DNA of 64,000 bases. Origin: Daedaleopsis sinensis (taxonomy: Eukaryota; Basidiomycota; Agaricomycetes; Polyporales; Polyporaceae). Of this stretch, positions 13,458 through 26,119 are shown piece by piece (position 1 is the first letter of the stretch; each line of letters starts with the position of its first letter). The stretch is taken from positions 3,968,001 through 4,032,000 of the forward strand of contig CM066305.1 of NCBI GenBank assembly GCA_033807695.1. Direction: 5' to 3'. Made by a program: the position numbers and the translations under genes. The notes beneath the pieces were generated by a model that was given only the letters and a program-made list of their open reading frames with translations, had not been told where the DNA came from and did not search any database.

Positions 13458-14543
13458 GCCCGAGCTTGGCGAGCTAGACGGACACATCCACAACTCCAAT
13501 ACTTGCACTTGCACATTTACTAGTGCGCTACGCTCACTACCTCATCTACATAGTTATAGAGTTTATGTGTCGGAACTTTAATAGCAGAATTTTGCGTAAC
13601 GGACTTCTGCTATACGACTCTCACTCCCCGGTCCCCCGCGCACTCTCGTTCTCTTTTCCCGCCCAATCATGATTGCCTCTCCCCCCTTCCCGGACCCCAC
13701 CATCGCTCAGTTCCTCACAACCTCCCTCGGATAGAGGCAAGATGACGTTCGTTGTAGTGTTCTTATTGTTAATTAAGATGTACGGATTACTCTGATCAAA
13801 CCGCCTACTAGGCTTGAGCTAAGAACTATGATTGTGAGTGGATCAATTATCTCACTTCTGCTTCGAAGAACTCTATTGAACAGTACATGCGGCAAAGTGG
13901 TGGTTACTTAGTATGGTCTTATGGTCGCCATTCCTTGCAGTCGTATGTATTGAAGTTCTCAATGACTGGTCAGGCCTCCGAACGCATCCGAATAGAAGTG
14001 CGCCGCCATCCGATCGAGATCTTGTGGTATCTTGTTTGCTCCTTCTACATAGTACTCGGTATCCGCCAGCGAGCGCTTGCACGTGTTGGCTTCGTACTAC
14101 CACCACCCCTTCCTTTTTCTCCTTTGTACTGGCTCATCCCAAGCAACGAGCCTCAAATTAACGATGAGGTTGCGATACATATCCTGTGCGGCTGAGACTG
14201 GAGCTCAGGCTCTTCTACGTCGCATGCGGTTAACCTCGTGATTCAAAGGCATAGGCACACTGTTCTCCGGCTCGAGGTGCATATAGCCAGCACATCCACG
14301 ACTCTCAAATAGTGTCGTTACATCGATGCTAAGTATATGTTCGGTGTCCTTCGTCTGGGCGAGGCAAAGGTCATTGAGCATATATGATGTCAGGTACGCA
14401 CTCGACTCTGACCTGCGCATATATGCACCCATGTCCACTCTCCGAGTCCCCCGCATGTATCAGGTCATACAGGGCATCCGACGCGGGACCATGCTTGCGT
14501 CGAAGTGCAACGCTGGTAATTCACTTACCTTTCTACCCTGCAG
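13458..14543. other. Intergenic, no gene recognised
   Basis: The stretch downstream of the laccase holds only short frames without motifs. The last part leads into the Hcap59 pseudogene through a plausible splice acceptor (ctaccctgcag). Confidence 0.45.
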
Positions 14544-15101
14544 TATTGCGGACCTGATCGAGCTGCGAAAGCTGCCACGGAAAGCGAGAGAGGGTATAGA
14601 CGTCGCGAAGCTCACGAAAGGCGAGCGCAAACGGCCAAAGGAAGAGGAGGAGGTCTACGGATTCCGACCGGGGTGCAACAACGCACGACAACGAGGAAGA
14701 GTGTGTGAAGCTACTGCCTATCGCGAGTCCCGCATACCGACGACCATCACAACCCGCTTAGAAGGAAGAAGGCGCCGAGACGAAGGCGAGAAAGGTCGTT
14801 CGGGCTAACAACCTCACGCAACAGACGAATGCGCTTGAAGTACACAAGCAAATGTTCGTCTTATCACTTGCTTTCCTGATGTCTTGACCACTGACTAGGC
14901 CCTCTAAGATGGCATACATCGAAGATGAAGCTACGGAAGGGCGAGACAGAAGCAGAGGCCGAAGAAGAGGGACCCGCGGACCCGTACGCCGAACTCTTCC
15001 GCCTGACCGACGAGTACAAGGGATATGCGAAGAAGAAGGACAAGGAGTGCAACGTCACGAACAGTCTTCCCATGCTGACCGCGATCCCTCACTGTCCCTA
15101 A
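14544..15101 (+). pseudogene. Decayed Hcap59/Tls1 (C9orf78-like) spliceosome-associated protein
   Basis: Three blocks in different frames match the order of the Hcap59/Tls1 family. First SIADLIELRKLPRKAREGID then VAKLTKG from 14544; then EEGAETKARKVVRANN followed by LTQQTNALEVHK around 14763-14850; then MAYIED from 14909 and, one frame over, DPYAELFRLTDEYKGY and NVTNSLPMLTAIP up to the stop at 15101. In the family these form one continuous reading (the FTQQTNALDVDKHMMAYIE and EGNVTNSxxMLTAIPE signatures). At least two frameshifts are needed to join them, and no N-terminal part is visible upstream. The blocks are therefore a 5'-truncated, frameshifted copy; the working gene should be elsewhere. 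The family acts in splicing and, in fission yeast, telomere-related splicing. Confidence 0.75.
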
Positions 15102-15846
15102 CACTCCGCTAAAACCATCGAAGAAACAGAGAAGGTAAAATTTTTAACGTTGGAGCGGTGCAAGGGGCGTTCGCTGATGATCAGGCGCACCTCGCCGCCG
15201 CACGCTGTACGTCGATATCCCTGCATCAGTGCCGCGTTGAATGTCTGACTAGGACTTGAATCTACCGACCGAACCTCAAGGCCAAGTCGGATGCTGATAT
15301 CATGCGAGACGCTAAGCTCGAAGCTATAGGAACAGTGCGACGGGACGACCGCTGTATTCCGCCGGCCGCGTCCGCGGTGTGCAACTTAGTATGCCAGGCC
15401 ACGGATGAAATTGTGAGTGCTAGTGCCAACACCCCTGGCAGCTTGCTCCTGTACAGACTCATATTGTTGCGGATAGGTGATGGTACGCTTCGAAAGGCGG
15501 ATGCGCAAGTGAGCAGAATGACGTATAATGCAACCCAAGGCGTCTATATATTATTATTACTGAATTCCTGCCATCGTACAGAATGCAGGCGCTCTAGGCA
15601 CTTTTCCAACCCATATCTACCTGAAAAGAGGTCTCGCTCGCACGTCTAGGTGCGAGAGCAGTGACAAGTTACTCCGAAGAGCTCATCGTTTCGATCGGAG
15701 TCGTACCAACCGTTTAGATGCCCCAAAGAGGCGCTCATTATATTCCTCACTATCAATTTTCTACTATCAATTAGAACGTTCTTGCATCGTCATACATATC
15801 ATCATCAAGCAAACGACAACATGCTTTTGCATGTCAAAAAGCAAAT
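15102..15846. other. Intergenic with possible further relic
   Basis: A frame around 15265-15520 reads like protein (KAKSDADIMRDAKLEAIGT, then CNLVCQATDEIV and, after a possible intron, VMVRFERRMRK). I do not recognise it and it has no clear start. It may be another relic next to the Hcap59 one. Confidence 0.25.
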
Positions 15847-15939
15847 CCCTTGAGCCGGGATCGAACCAGCGACCTCAAGATAATTACGTGATGTTTATCC
15901 AGTTACAGTCTTGCGCTCTTCCAACTGAGCTATCAAGGG
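15847..15939 (-). tRNA. tRNA-Tyr (GTA) with a 21-nt intron
   Basis: Read on the minus strand, the acceptor stem CCCTTGA pairs with TCAAGGG. The D arm is GCTCAGTTGGAAGAGC, the T arm GCTGGTTCGATCCCGGC, and the anticodon stem CAAGA pairs with TCTTG. The loop begins CTGTAA, giving anticodon GTA (15906-15904), which is Tyr. A 21-nt intron follows the base 3' of the anticodon, the standard position in eukaryotic tRNA-Tyr. Without it the tRNA is 72 nt before CCA addition. Confidence 0.95.
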
Positions 15940-16569
15940 CTGATAACAATTCTCGCGGTGAACTCATTAACTAATCAGCCTCGCTCACTGTTTTTTACTG
16001 CCCTCCTCCAAGGCGACGGACAGGTCCCGCTCGTGGCACTCTATATTCTCGTTGCGTCCTCCCTCGTTTAATAGGACTTGTACGTCGCCGACGCCCCATG
16101 TCCCTGCTTGCCACACCATTGCCCTGCCACTGTGCCACACCGTTGTCCCGATGGACGGAGGAAGACTGAGGACTCCTCGACTTCAATTGAATGCGTCTGA
16201 GACCAAAGGACTCAGGAGTGAAACGACGACGATCACGACCCCTCCAAACACTTGCGGATCTGTGGCCAACGCTGTTTCAGGTCCTGGTCAACACGACGCA
16301 CGTCGGGATATGCGCGTATGTACGTGAGTCAAATCTCCTTGCGACATTTACTCCAGCGAGACCCTGCATCGCGCAAGATCATTTCCCTGCGTCTCTACCC
16401 GCACTGAGGCCGGTCCTGGCCTTTTCTATCCTCTCCAGAAGATTGTGACGTCGATTGCATTACGGCATATGACACGGTGACCCGGTTTAAAAGGTGCTAC
16501 TGGGATCGTCTACCTCGAGTTCCCTTGGAATCACCCTCGCAGGAGTCGCCTCCCTCCCCCTCTCTCACT
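15940..16569. other. Intergenic, promoter region of the first GH79 gene
   Basis: No gene recognised. A TATA-like GTTTAAAAG at 16485-16493 lies about 80 bp before the GH79 start codon. Confidence 0.5.
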
Positions 16570-18335
16570 ATGGGCTACCGTCCACACCTCCTTGCCATTG
16601 CCGTCGCCGCTCATGTTGTAGGGGGATTTGCTGTCAACGTCTCACTACCACTCTCGCCTCCTTCGGGTTCGCAACCTCTGTCGCAAACTTTGATTTCCTT
16701 CTCCCTCGAGCAAGATCGCTGGTCTGACTGGACGGGTGTTCACTCTGCCAACGAGTTCACCCACACTGCGCTGCAGAACTATGCTCAACTCACCGGGAAG
16801 CCACCCAAGATCCGTGTCGGCGCGAATTCGGAGGACCACACTTTCTGGTCACCGACCACGACGATCAGCGAAGCCCAATTCCCTCCGCATAACTCAATTA
16901 CCCCCTACCCCGAGGCCACTCACATCGTCGTAGGCGACCAGTACTATGAACTCTCGCGCTTCCTTCCGCGCGGCACGCACATGACCTGGGGGGTCAATTT
17001 GGGCGCGGACAATGTGACGAATGCCGTCAACATGGCCAACGCGATTGTGCGCGCGTTCCGCACTACCGCCGTTAAGGCGTCCGGTGTCATCCTAGACCTT
17101 CTAGAAGTTGGGAACGAACCTGACCTTTACAAGAACAACGGTCTGCGGCCCTCGGGTTGGACCGTGCAAGACTACGTACATGACTGGATTACGTTGACCG
17201 GTTCCGTCGTGAAGGCCGCGGGACTATCTGGCAAGAACGGACCGGTGTCGATGCAAGGGGCCTCGTTCGCGGGACGAGGATTCACTCCGCGCCAACTCTT
17301 CAATCTCGGTATCCTGGATAGCGCTCCTGGGAAGACCATTTCGGTGTAAGAATTGCCTTTGACCGATCGTGCACCCCACACTGACATCACCACAGGATAT
17401 CACAGCACCAGTATTCCGCGGCCTTCTGCAACGGAGGCGACTTCCACCTGGTGTCCTTCATGAGCAAGTCTGCGGTCCGCGGCAATCTCACTGTTTTCAC
17501 CGCGGACATCGCGGCCACCAAAGCTCACGGCTTGAGGTACATTCTTGGGTACGTATTACTTGCGTCTAGTTTCTCAAGCACCTCACTCACGATCACTGTA
17601 GCGAGACGAACAGCATTTCTTGTCACGGTGCGCCCGGAGTTAGCAACACTGCTGGTGCCGCGCTTTGGACGATCGATTACACCTTGCAAGCTGCAACGCT
17701 CGGGATCGATGAGCTCTTCTTCCACGAAGGCATCGGTTTCAAATACAACTTTGTATGCCCCCTTCCCTACTTGTCGCGGGTGATGTGCTCGCTCTGACGT
17801 GCTCTACGCACAGTTCCAACCTATCGCTCTCGATCGCTCCACAATCGACGGTTCTCCACGCAACCCACCCGTTCAGCCTCACGCTCAGCCCGGGTACTAC
17901 GCCGGCCTCATCGTCAACTCGCTCATCGGGAAGACGGGTTCCTCGAAGATCGTCGAACTCAAGGTCGGCGACTCGAACGTCGCAGGATACGCGGCGTTCG
18001 AGAATGGGCGCCTCGTTCGCGCGGTGTTCGTGAACCTCCACGCGTGGCTCGTCAGCAGTAAAGGGAACCGTCCGTCTGTGCATATCTCCCTCGACTTCGC
18101 GAAGGGCGAGGGAGACACGCAGCACGACGTGGACGCGGCCTGGAGCAAGGGCTCCGCGACGGCGAAGAGGCTCGTCATCGAGCACGCGGACGACATTCAG
18201 GGCCTGAAGTGGGCGGGCCAGAGCTGGGAGGCGAAGAACTCCATCTCGCCCAATGGCAAGCTCGCGACGGAGCGCGTCGTGTTGAGCGGCGGTGTTGATC
18301 TTCGCTCCACGGAGGCTATCCTGATCGAGTTCTGA
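16570..18335 (+). CDS. GH79-family beta-glucuronidase, secreted (copy 1)
   Basis: GH79 enzymes are retaining beta-glucuronidases that release (4-O-methyl-)glucuronic acid, for example from arabinogalactan-type chains. Four exons (16570-17345, 17396-17548, 17602-17752, 17814-18335) give 533 residues. Residues 1-20 form a signal peptide. The likely acid/base Glu lies in LLEVGNEPDLYKNNGLRPS, and the likely nucleophile Glu in GETNSISCHGAPGVSNTAG, encoded across the second intron. Other shared blocks are SFSLEQDRWSDWTG and HMTWGVNLGADNVTNAVNMA. The C-terminal beta domain starts after HEGIGFKYNF. It is followed in tandem by copy 2 on the same strand, with identical intron positions and phases, so the pair arose by duplication. 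The substrate is inferred from family only. Confidence 0.9.
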
Positions 18336-19950
18336 GGACGGCGGGTCTTATCTTTGTACGTACTTTATGATAGTAACGTTATTTCGGGCACACTCTTGCG
18401 TATCGTTCGGCGTGAATGTGGAAGGTCGAGTCAATTTCGGCATTGAGTCACAGCTCGACGCTCGTGAACACCGGCCAAATAGACATGTGCGTTTTCATCA
18501 ATATTATCAACCATTCCGCAATGACCCCATACATTATCGCAGGAGACTCCGGGAATGCTTTTTGTCACTTTCTCGTGTATTCTCTCGCTTCCTCATCTCT
18601 TCGCCCACATCGTGTCTCTTCGCCGCGAACAGCACTTCGATAGCCTGAGGAGTTACATGCCGGTGTCGACAACTCGACTGCTCGTGGGAGGTAGCAAACT
18701 CCTGCACCCCGGCACCCTTGTGCGGCATCTCATTACGTCTCGATAATGAGCGCCTCTGACGAGATGAGTCCAACAGTCCCTACGTCTTCGTCGCATGCAT
18801 ATCCATTGTACCCACAGCGAGGTGAGAGCTTATGTCTCGTCACGGGCATGTCGTTGTATACGGTTGCCAGAGGCCCGAGGATTCGAAGCTGACATGACCA
18901 AGTCGAATTCTAGGGACGTTCTTTGCCTCAAGGTGACTTGTGGTCATAGTGAGCCATTCCGGCCTAAGGCGGCGTGCGTCGCATTGTATCTCCTATATTT
19001 GGACACTCGCCGACGCGCCCTATAGAACCGCGCCCTATAGAACGCATGCGCAAAGAAGTGCGCCGCATCAACGATGAGCGATGTAATTGTAAGCCTTCGT
19101 TGCCATTATCAACCGGGGCTGAAGAACTAGTATAGATGAATTGCCTTTCATTCGCGATAACGGTGTCCGCTGGTCAAGTCTATGATACTATTAGTAGGTG
19201 TTTTCCGCTGAGCAGATTTTGGGCTAGTATTGATGTTCATATATCGTAGAAAGCGCGTAGGTTGAATCAAGGAGCCGTCTTGGCTTGCTCGTGAAATCCG
19301 GAAACTCACTTCATCGACCGTTTTACGTTACGGAAACAGCTGCTATGACCGAGCGCCGACGTTCGAGCAGCATGTCCTTGACGGTAAAAACTCCTTCCGG
19401 ACTACAGATGTCACACCGACTAGACAGGACGAGACGGAGGATGCTTCGAGATAAGGTTACAGTGGGCAATCATCAACCGTCAGATCGGATGTTCCCGCCA
19501 CGACGTAGCCCTGAGGCCTGTCAACATCTGGCAACCGCCCATAGGCCCGAGCGCATCGCAAGAGGAAGGGCCTCGGAGGGTTGGCTTGGTGGCAAGTTAC
19601 TTGAAGTTAGTGACCTCTAATTATATGTCTCCTCCGGCGGTCTACTTCTAACTCGGACCAGAGGAAGCAAGATGTGCCGAGATAGTGTTCTCTCCGACTT
19701 GTGCCGGTATGTAAACTGTCATTAACCGACCGCACACGGTGCTCACTCGGGCATCGTAGCGTTGGTTTCGCACCGGCTTGAGCTATCGGCATGCATTCTC
19801 AGTTCATCGCTTGTGTTCATCTTTCTCAGGAGAGCCATCCCTATCCATGATAGTTGGTGACTCCACCACCCTACTACAGTGTGCCGATCGTGTTATATAC
19901 CGGTGAGCAACTCAAAAACACTGCGGGTGTTCTCGTTCCCTCCTATAGTC
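18336..19950. other. Intergenic between two GH79 genes
   Basis: No gene recognised. A 15-bp unit (cgcgccctatagaac) occurs twice in tandem at about 19013-19041. A TATA-like TATATA at 19894-19899 lies 52 bp before the next start codon. Confidence 0.5.
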
Positions 19951-21979
19951 ATGCGTCCCTCATCCTCACGCCTCTGGCTCGCAACTGTCATTTTCACCCT
20001 TGCAAGTCGCAGTGTTTTGGCTCTGACTGTCACTATCCCCATCGCTGCACCTAAAGGGTCGGAGCCGCTCTCCTCGACTCTGGTCTCTTTCTCGCTAGAG
20101 CAAGACCGCTGGCCAGACTGGACGGGGGTGAACGCCAGGAACGACTTCACCTACAATGCCCTCTCGAACTACGCCGCACTCACGGGAAAACCTCCGAACA
20201 TTCGCGTAGGCGCGAATTCGGAAGACCATACCACTTGGTCGCCGACCGAGCCTCTCGTCGAGAACGTCTTCCCCACACCGAACGCCATCGCTCCCTATCC
20301 CGAGTCGACTCGGATAACCGTCGGGGATACTTACTACGGCCTTTCCCGCTATCTGCCCTCAGGGACACACATGGTCTGGGGTGTCAACCTCGGCGGGAAC
20401 AACGTCACCAACGCCGTGAACATGGCGAAGGCGATCATTCGGTCGTTTGATACTACCGGAGTGAAGGAATCAGGGATCGTCTTGGACCGGATTGAGGTGG
20501 GCAACGAGCCTGACCTCTACAGTCACAACGGTCTTCGCCCGAAGAACTACACCGTCCAGCAGTACGTGCGCGAGTGGACGGGTATCGCGGGACCTGTCGT
20601 CGAAGCTCTCGGGATATCCGGACGTAATGGACCCATCACTCTGCAGGGTGGAGCATTTGCAAACCAGGGATTCACGCCCCGCCAAATTTATAATCTCAGT
20701 ATCCTCGAGAGCGCCCCGGGAGGGGCAATATCGGTGTGCGTGGGTTCCTGACCGGGAGCTACTCGCACTGATTGTTCAAAATCTTTACAGCATATCTCAG
20801 CATCACTATCAGGCGCACTTCTGCAACGGCGGAAACTTCTCGCTCACGTCGTTCATGAACAAGGAGTATATCCGCTCCAACCTGTCTATATTCGCGGCGG
20901 ATATCACCGCTACGCATGCGCAAGGACTGCAGTATATCCTCGGGTGCGTCTTCCGCGGGTCTGCAGCGTACGGAGCTTCGGGGCTTATATCCTACCATGA
21001 CTGTTACATAGTGAGACGAACAGCATCGCGTGCCACGGCGCGCCTGGTGTGAGTAACACCGCCGGTTCTGCCTTATGGGTCATCGACTACACCCTCCGCG
21101 CGGCAACATTGGGAATCAGGGAGGCGTACTTCCACGAAGGCATCGGCTTCAAATACAATTTCGTAAATTTCCCTTTGATGCCCGTTTTGACTTCTTCTCG
21201 CGCTCATGCATTTGATTTTGCTTTCCAGATTCAACCAGTCGCCCTCAATCGCTCTATCGTCGACAACACTCCCCTCGACCCTCCCGCCCCGCCGCAGGTC
21301 CATCCCAGCTACTACGGCGGTCTCGTCGTCAACACCTTCATTGGTACTTCGGGATCGTCCCAAGTCTCCGAGCTGAACATCACCGATGCCAATGTCTCAG
21401 GCTACGCCGCATTCGAGGACGGCCGACTCGCGCGCGCAGTGTTCGTGAACCTGCATGCGTGGCTCAAGAACAGCGCTGGCGCGCGCCCGTCCGCGCAAAT
21501 TGCCCTCAACCTCACTGGAGCCGATCTCGGCGCATTCCCAGGCCAGCGCGCGGTGGCGCGCAGAATGGCGCTGCAGCACGCTGACGACATTGGGAATCTG
21601 ACATGGGCCGGGCGCAGCTACGAAACCGTGGATGCTCTTCCGCAGGGTAACATCGCTCAAGAAGATGTATCACTCGCCGACGGCGTGGCTCTACATGCGA
21701 GCGAGGCGGTCCTGATTGACTTTCTCGGACCAGAAGATAAGCCTACTGGGGCATCCGCGACCCCTCAGTCTCCGCGCGACCTCAAAAAGACTTACATAGC
21801 GGCCGGCGTTGTCTCCGGTGCCGCTGTGGCTTTCATCGGTGTCGGTGCTACTGTGTATGCTTGGCGAAGAATGGCTTTGAAGCGGAAGACGCAGCCTCCC
21901 CCCAGTCCTATGAGTGAATTGGTGAGTGGCATATTGATGTTTGCCCTGTCTCTCGTTAATAATGTTGTGCTTCTAGTGA
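19951..21979 (+). CDS. GH79-family beta-glucuronidase with C-terminal membrane anchor (copy 2)
   Basis: The first four exons (19951-20735, 20791-20943, 21012-21162, from 21229) have the same intron positions as copies 1 and 3. A signal peptide is visible (RLWLATVIFTLASRSVLA), as are the acid/base block IEVGNEPDLY and the nucleophile block GETNSIACHGAPGVSNTAG. Unlike the other copies, the C-terminus is extended: after VLIDFLGPEDKP there is a linker, then YIAAGVVSGAAVAFIGVG plus ATVYAW, then RRMALKRK. This is a typical single transmembrane helix with a basic cytoplasmic side. An intron with donor gtgagt (from 21922) and acceptor ttctag would give a TGA directly at 21977-21979, ending the protein at MSEL. 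If it is retained, the frame runs to 22074 and adds a second hydrophobic stretch. I prefer the spliced form. Confidence 0.85.
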
Positions 21980-22327
21980 ACGCCACGAGGACAACGGGCT
22001 TCACGAAGCTCGTCCACCACGTGTTGCGCGGCGGCCTGGGGCTCCTTGATGATCACGTTCACGACTCATTGTAGTATTGCCACTCATGACATAGACAGTT
22101 ACCGAGATGTACACTCGTCACTTGTCACTACAAAGGACGTGCACTCTTTGTATCAGACTCTCGGCGAGAACTCAGTGCAGTCGAGCGTTTACTGTTCTAC
22201 CTTCGACTTGTCATTCGAGCCACAACATCGCACAGGTGAGTGGCATGCACTCTCTCCCACCCTCTGTCTGCTCAATCGCGTCCATGTTTGTAGAAATATT
22301 GTCCAGCCTAATCTTATCTGCTACAGC

Positions 22328-23859
22328 ATGAGGCGTGACTGGAATCTGAGGACCGAGGACGATATTCGAGCCTTTGCGGACTTTGTCACCTCCTCGACAG
22401 CGGATGGTGCCTTCCTCCGCCTACATCATCTTGACATCCTATTCGATCCCGACGCGATCATCCCCCTCGCACTCAGCCAGCTCGAGAGGTTGCTCGTCGC
22501 CAATGCGAACACTTTGTCTGTCAGGCACCTGAGCCTCGAGGACGCCGAGACAATGTTCGATATATGGCCGAAGCTTGTCGACGTATTCGCCGGGCTCACC
22601 ATCACTGAGCGATTGTCCATCAAGGGCGTAGGCGAGCATACCGTTGCTATGCTGATCGATATGAAGTCCCAGCTCAAGGTCGTAGACCTGGTCTTGGAGG
22701 GGGATAAGTGGGCTATTCCCGGCACGGAGTCATTGTCTTCGAACCCCATCGCTCTCCTTCGCGCTTCCCAAGCTACCCTGCAGACGCTCACTGTATACGG
22801 CGCGACGACGGATGGGCTCGGTAACGAGATATATCCAGCGATGCGAGACCTCGAGCTCAATCTTGTGGACAAGATTTACACGTCGGACTACGCGCGCGCG
22901 TTCCCGGGGCTCACCACAATCGCCATATATGACACGACCTTTGACGACGACTCCGACACGCTCTCTGAAGATGCTAGACGATTGCGCCACGAGAACCGCC
23001 AGAATCAACTGGAATACGGAAGGTGGGATGTCCTCCAATTGGTGGAGGCCTCGTTGGTCAACGTGTACGTGCTCGGCCTGCGGACGCGCGTCAAGACCAT
23101 GGAGCTCCTCGCTGTGACGAAGAAGTGCACCGCCGGCATGTTGAGCACGGTCCTACAAGAGACATCTTGGCCAGACAAGCTGAGCCTGACGACTAAGGGG
23201 AGTCGCATTCGCGACACGCCTAGCATTCTTTCTTCGCTTCGTCAGACACGATGTGCGAAGTCGATCTACGAAAGTCTCACCCTCAATATCTGGTTCGAGA
23301 GGGACGAGTCCGCATACAGCGTGCATCTCACGTTGGTACGTGCTGCGACTGCTTCATGTAGAGGCCCTGTTGCTCACCATAGGTGATGAAGAATCGAGTG
23401 AAGCATGAGCTCAAGTATGCTTCAGTTCGTACCTTGGACATCACTCTCGACTGTACCCACTTCCACCCCAAGACCGACTCGGACACGGTCGCTCCTGAAG
23501 ACGAGCGCCGTCTGCGTGAGCTAACAAACTACTTAGCGGAGCTGGACGTCAAGCGACTACTCACGGAGCTCGCTATGGCGGTGCGTTCACTGAAGAAGGT
23601 CACAGTCGCATTGTGGGGGTATCCGATGCGTGAAGACCAGCTACAAGCCAACTTGGACTGGTCTGGAGGCTGGGACAACTTGAATGGGCTCGGATTCGGA
23701 CAGGAGTCATTGAGAGATAGTGAGGATGATGAGCTTGGCGAAGAGGACCACTCGGACAGCAACGTCAGTCCACGTCGCAGCGGAAGTGATGCGGGAGGCG
23801 ATCTTGGGGAGGAAGCGGAGGACCTGTATGATGGATATCAGACCGAATGCGAAGTCTGA
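22328..23859 (+). CDS. F-box/LRR-type basidiomycete protein without a recognisable F-box
   Basis: Two exons (22328-23335 and 23383-23859) give 494 residues. The protein starts MRRDWNLRTEDDIRAFADFV and has repeated Leu-rich segments (LRLHHLDILFD, VRHLSLED, LTITERLSIKG, LKVVDLVLEGD, MRDLELNLVDKI). These resemble the LRR half of the large agaricomycete F-box families. The F-box itself is missing, so either the start lies in an upstream exon or the protein has lost it. The C-terminus is strongly acidic (ESLRDSEDDELGEEDHSDS). A gtgagt...ttgtag intron at about 22233-22292 probably lies in the 5' UTR. A role as substrate receptor of SCF-type ubiquitin ligases is inference only. Confidence 0.65.
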
Positions 23860-24562
23860 ACAGACGACGCCGCCGCTATGAGTAGCCTTAGGAACGCGTG
23901 GATGTATGGCCCATACCAGCTGCGTGACATTGTGTTATCTATCTACTATCATGATCATTCTGAATGGCGGACATCTCTATCCTGAGTGCTCTCAAGCCCA
24001 AACGATGGTGTGAGTGGTCGAAGCTGTAGTGATTCTGAGATATTAGCTGATGCCGAAACAGGAAATGTAAGCGCTCTCTGGGTCGCGCCAAAGTACACGT
24101 TGTGGAAAATAACATGAGTGATGGCGTCACGATACGCTAAAGAAGTAACAGAGCAAGATGGGTATACTATACAAGGAGTTATACTTCTGCGAGTGGCAAC
24201 TGTGAGCTGCTTCCATGCATGCTGCGTTCTATGGAGACAATAGTTCACTGAGACTCACCACGAACGACAGAAGCACGAATAACGAGTAAAGAGAGCCCGT
24301 AGCCCTTCGAAATAAACATCAACCATCAAGCGGGGTCTCTGAGATGTTATGAAGCACGGTCAAGAAGAAGAACGAGAGAGAATGCTGCAGTCGTCCAAGA
24401 AGGTCCAGTCGCAAAGCCGGTTCCCACAGGGTGTCTGTAATGTAGTGTAGCAGTCTCAATGGCTTGAGAGAGTCAGCGCGCATCGGACAAACGAGTCTCT
24501 TCCCCGTCGAGGTTTTCTTCAACATCGGATGGATTGGCATTGACAGCTTTGGAGGTAGTCTT
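23860..24562. other. Intergenic between convergent genes
   Basis: No protein motif, RNA gene or repeat recognised between the two convergent stop codons. Confidence 0.5.
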
Positions 24563-26119
24563 TCAGCCGGCGAGTTTCCTCTTCGTGCGAGTGATATTCT
24601 CGGAGCCGGAGCTGGCGGCTCGCCTCTTCTTCGTCGGCGGAACCCATGAGGGTGCGTTCCGAGCTAGAGTACGCACGAAATCTGCCTCGTAGTCTATGCA
24701 TATCATCCTGAATGTGCCGATTTCCTGTAGAACACTGATGAGTACGTCCGGCCTGACAGAGGTGACAGGTTTACCTCTTCACCGTCGTCGAACGCGCGGA
24801 GGACGTCATCCTCGGTGATCATGTTACGATAGCGCACAACATCCGCGTTGTCGTAATCTGTCTGTGTGAACTTGTAGTCCTTGCCGTGCTCCTTCTCCAA
24901 GCCGAGACGGACGATGAGCTCTGATCCCCACCTTTTCGCAAAGAACGATCGAGCCCAAGTGCGCCTGACCTAGGTCGCACCCGAAGCGAAAGGTCAGGAC
25001 CTGCATGCGAGGTGCAGTCGGGTGACATACCACTTCTTTCTGTTGCTTCCATGTATCCGCTGTCAGCGACTTCCCCGGCTTCATCTGGTACTGTCCCATG
25101 TACACCCACTGCGCCGATTTGGTGCGCACGAACGTGCGCATCACGTCGTGCCAGTCATCCTCCGCCCGCCCCCAGCAGAAGAACAGCCCCGAACAGCCGG
25201 GTTTAGTAGGGGCGTGTGGGTTGAAGTCGAGCGTTAGGAACATCCAGTCGTCGAGGCCGTGCCGGAGAAGCATCTTCTGTGAAGGATGCGGGCACATCTC
25301 TTGAGTATTACCGCCGTAGACGCTGGAGATGTATGCTCGCGCGAAGCGGTACTCGGAGATCTCGCGCGAGACGGGTATGAGGTGGCGGTGGTTTATCCCC
25401 TCCCAGGTGAGTGCGTCCAGGAGGAACTCATCGCTCAGGAGGAGTTCTTTCTTCACTTTGACGTCGGGCTGAATGGAGCGGATCAGTAGAGGTTGGAATG
25501 TAGCATACAGCGAGGACAGTCACGTTGCGCATATCCTCCACGGCTTTTCGGAGCTTCCGCGAGGCACGCGTACCGTCAAGGTCGGCCAAGTCGGCTGGAT
25601 CCGAGAGCAGAGGCTTCTGATCTTCTTCGGGCTCGATTTTCACAGAGACATCGCTCAGCAGAGGCCCCGCACTTGCTTGCATGTCGTGGTTTCCAACCTC
25701 GCCTAGATGACTCGTCGACGCTTGAGGTTCATTGAACGACATCTCAATCTGAGACTTCTGTCTTCGCCGCACGTCTTCTAGACGGGGGAGTACAACTTCG
25801 ACAAGTGGAAGCGCCCTTCCATCTCGTATGATTACCTGTGTGCTCCTGCTAGGCAAAGAGGAGACATCTTCATCTCCAAGTGGTTGAGGGACATGCTCAA
25901 TATGGTGGTCAGATTCAAGCTGTGCGACCGAGTGTGAGCAATTACCGCAGGCGCCCTGATGAGCTGGCGTAGTACCTGGATAGGATCGTCATGCTCATCA
26001 TCGACCTTTGCGACGTTGAGGCCAAATGAGCGAGCGTCGAGAAAAGGAGGTAGCACGGAGGGATCCCTTTGCTTCTGGAAGGTATCGAGTAGAGATGCGT
26101 CGGCGACATGTAACTTCAT
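24563..26119 (-). CDS. DUF6697-domain protein (copy A)
   Basis: Five exons (26119-25976, 25919-25524, 25468-25031, 24969-24775, 24724-24563) splice in frame to 444 residues. The third and fourth exons carry the DUF6697-type core: LTWEGINHRHLIPVSREISE, YGGNTQEMCP, LHGLDD-type block (RHGLDDWMFLTLDFNPHAP), FVRTKSAQWVYMGQYQ and a C-terminal RRTWARSFFAKRWG segment. The domain is widespread in agaricomycetes and has no known function. The N-terminal half is poorly conserved. The last exon ends in basic runs (PPTKKRRAA, RTKRKLAG) that look like nuclear localisation signals. A TATA-like element lies at about 26240-26247. Copy B at 39907-41357 shares the last four exons' structure. Exon 1 uses a gtacta donor that I chose because the alternative intron would be only 28 nt. 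Confidence 0.8.

Noticed and set aside
11495..23859. Laccase-GH79-F-box run as a functional gene cluster
   Set aside because: Mixed orientations of function, pseudogene and tRNA in between and no shared promoter motif; co-location alone does not show a cluster.
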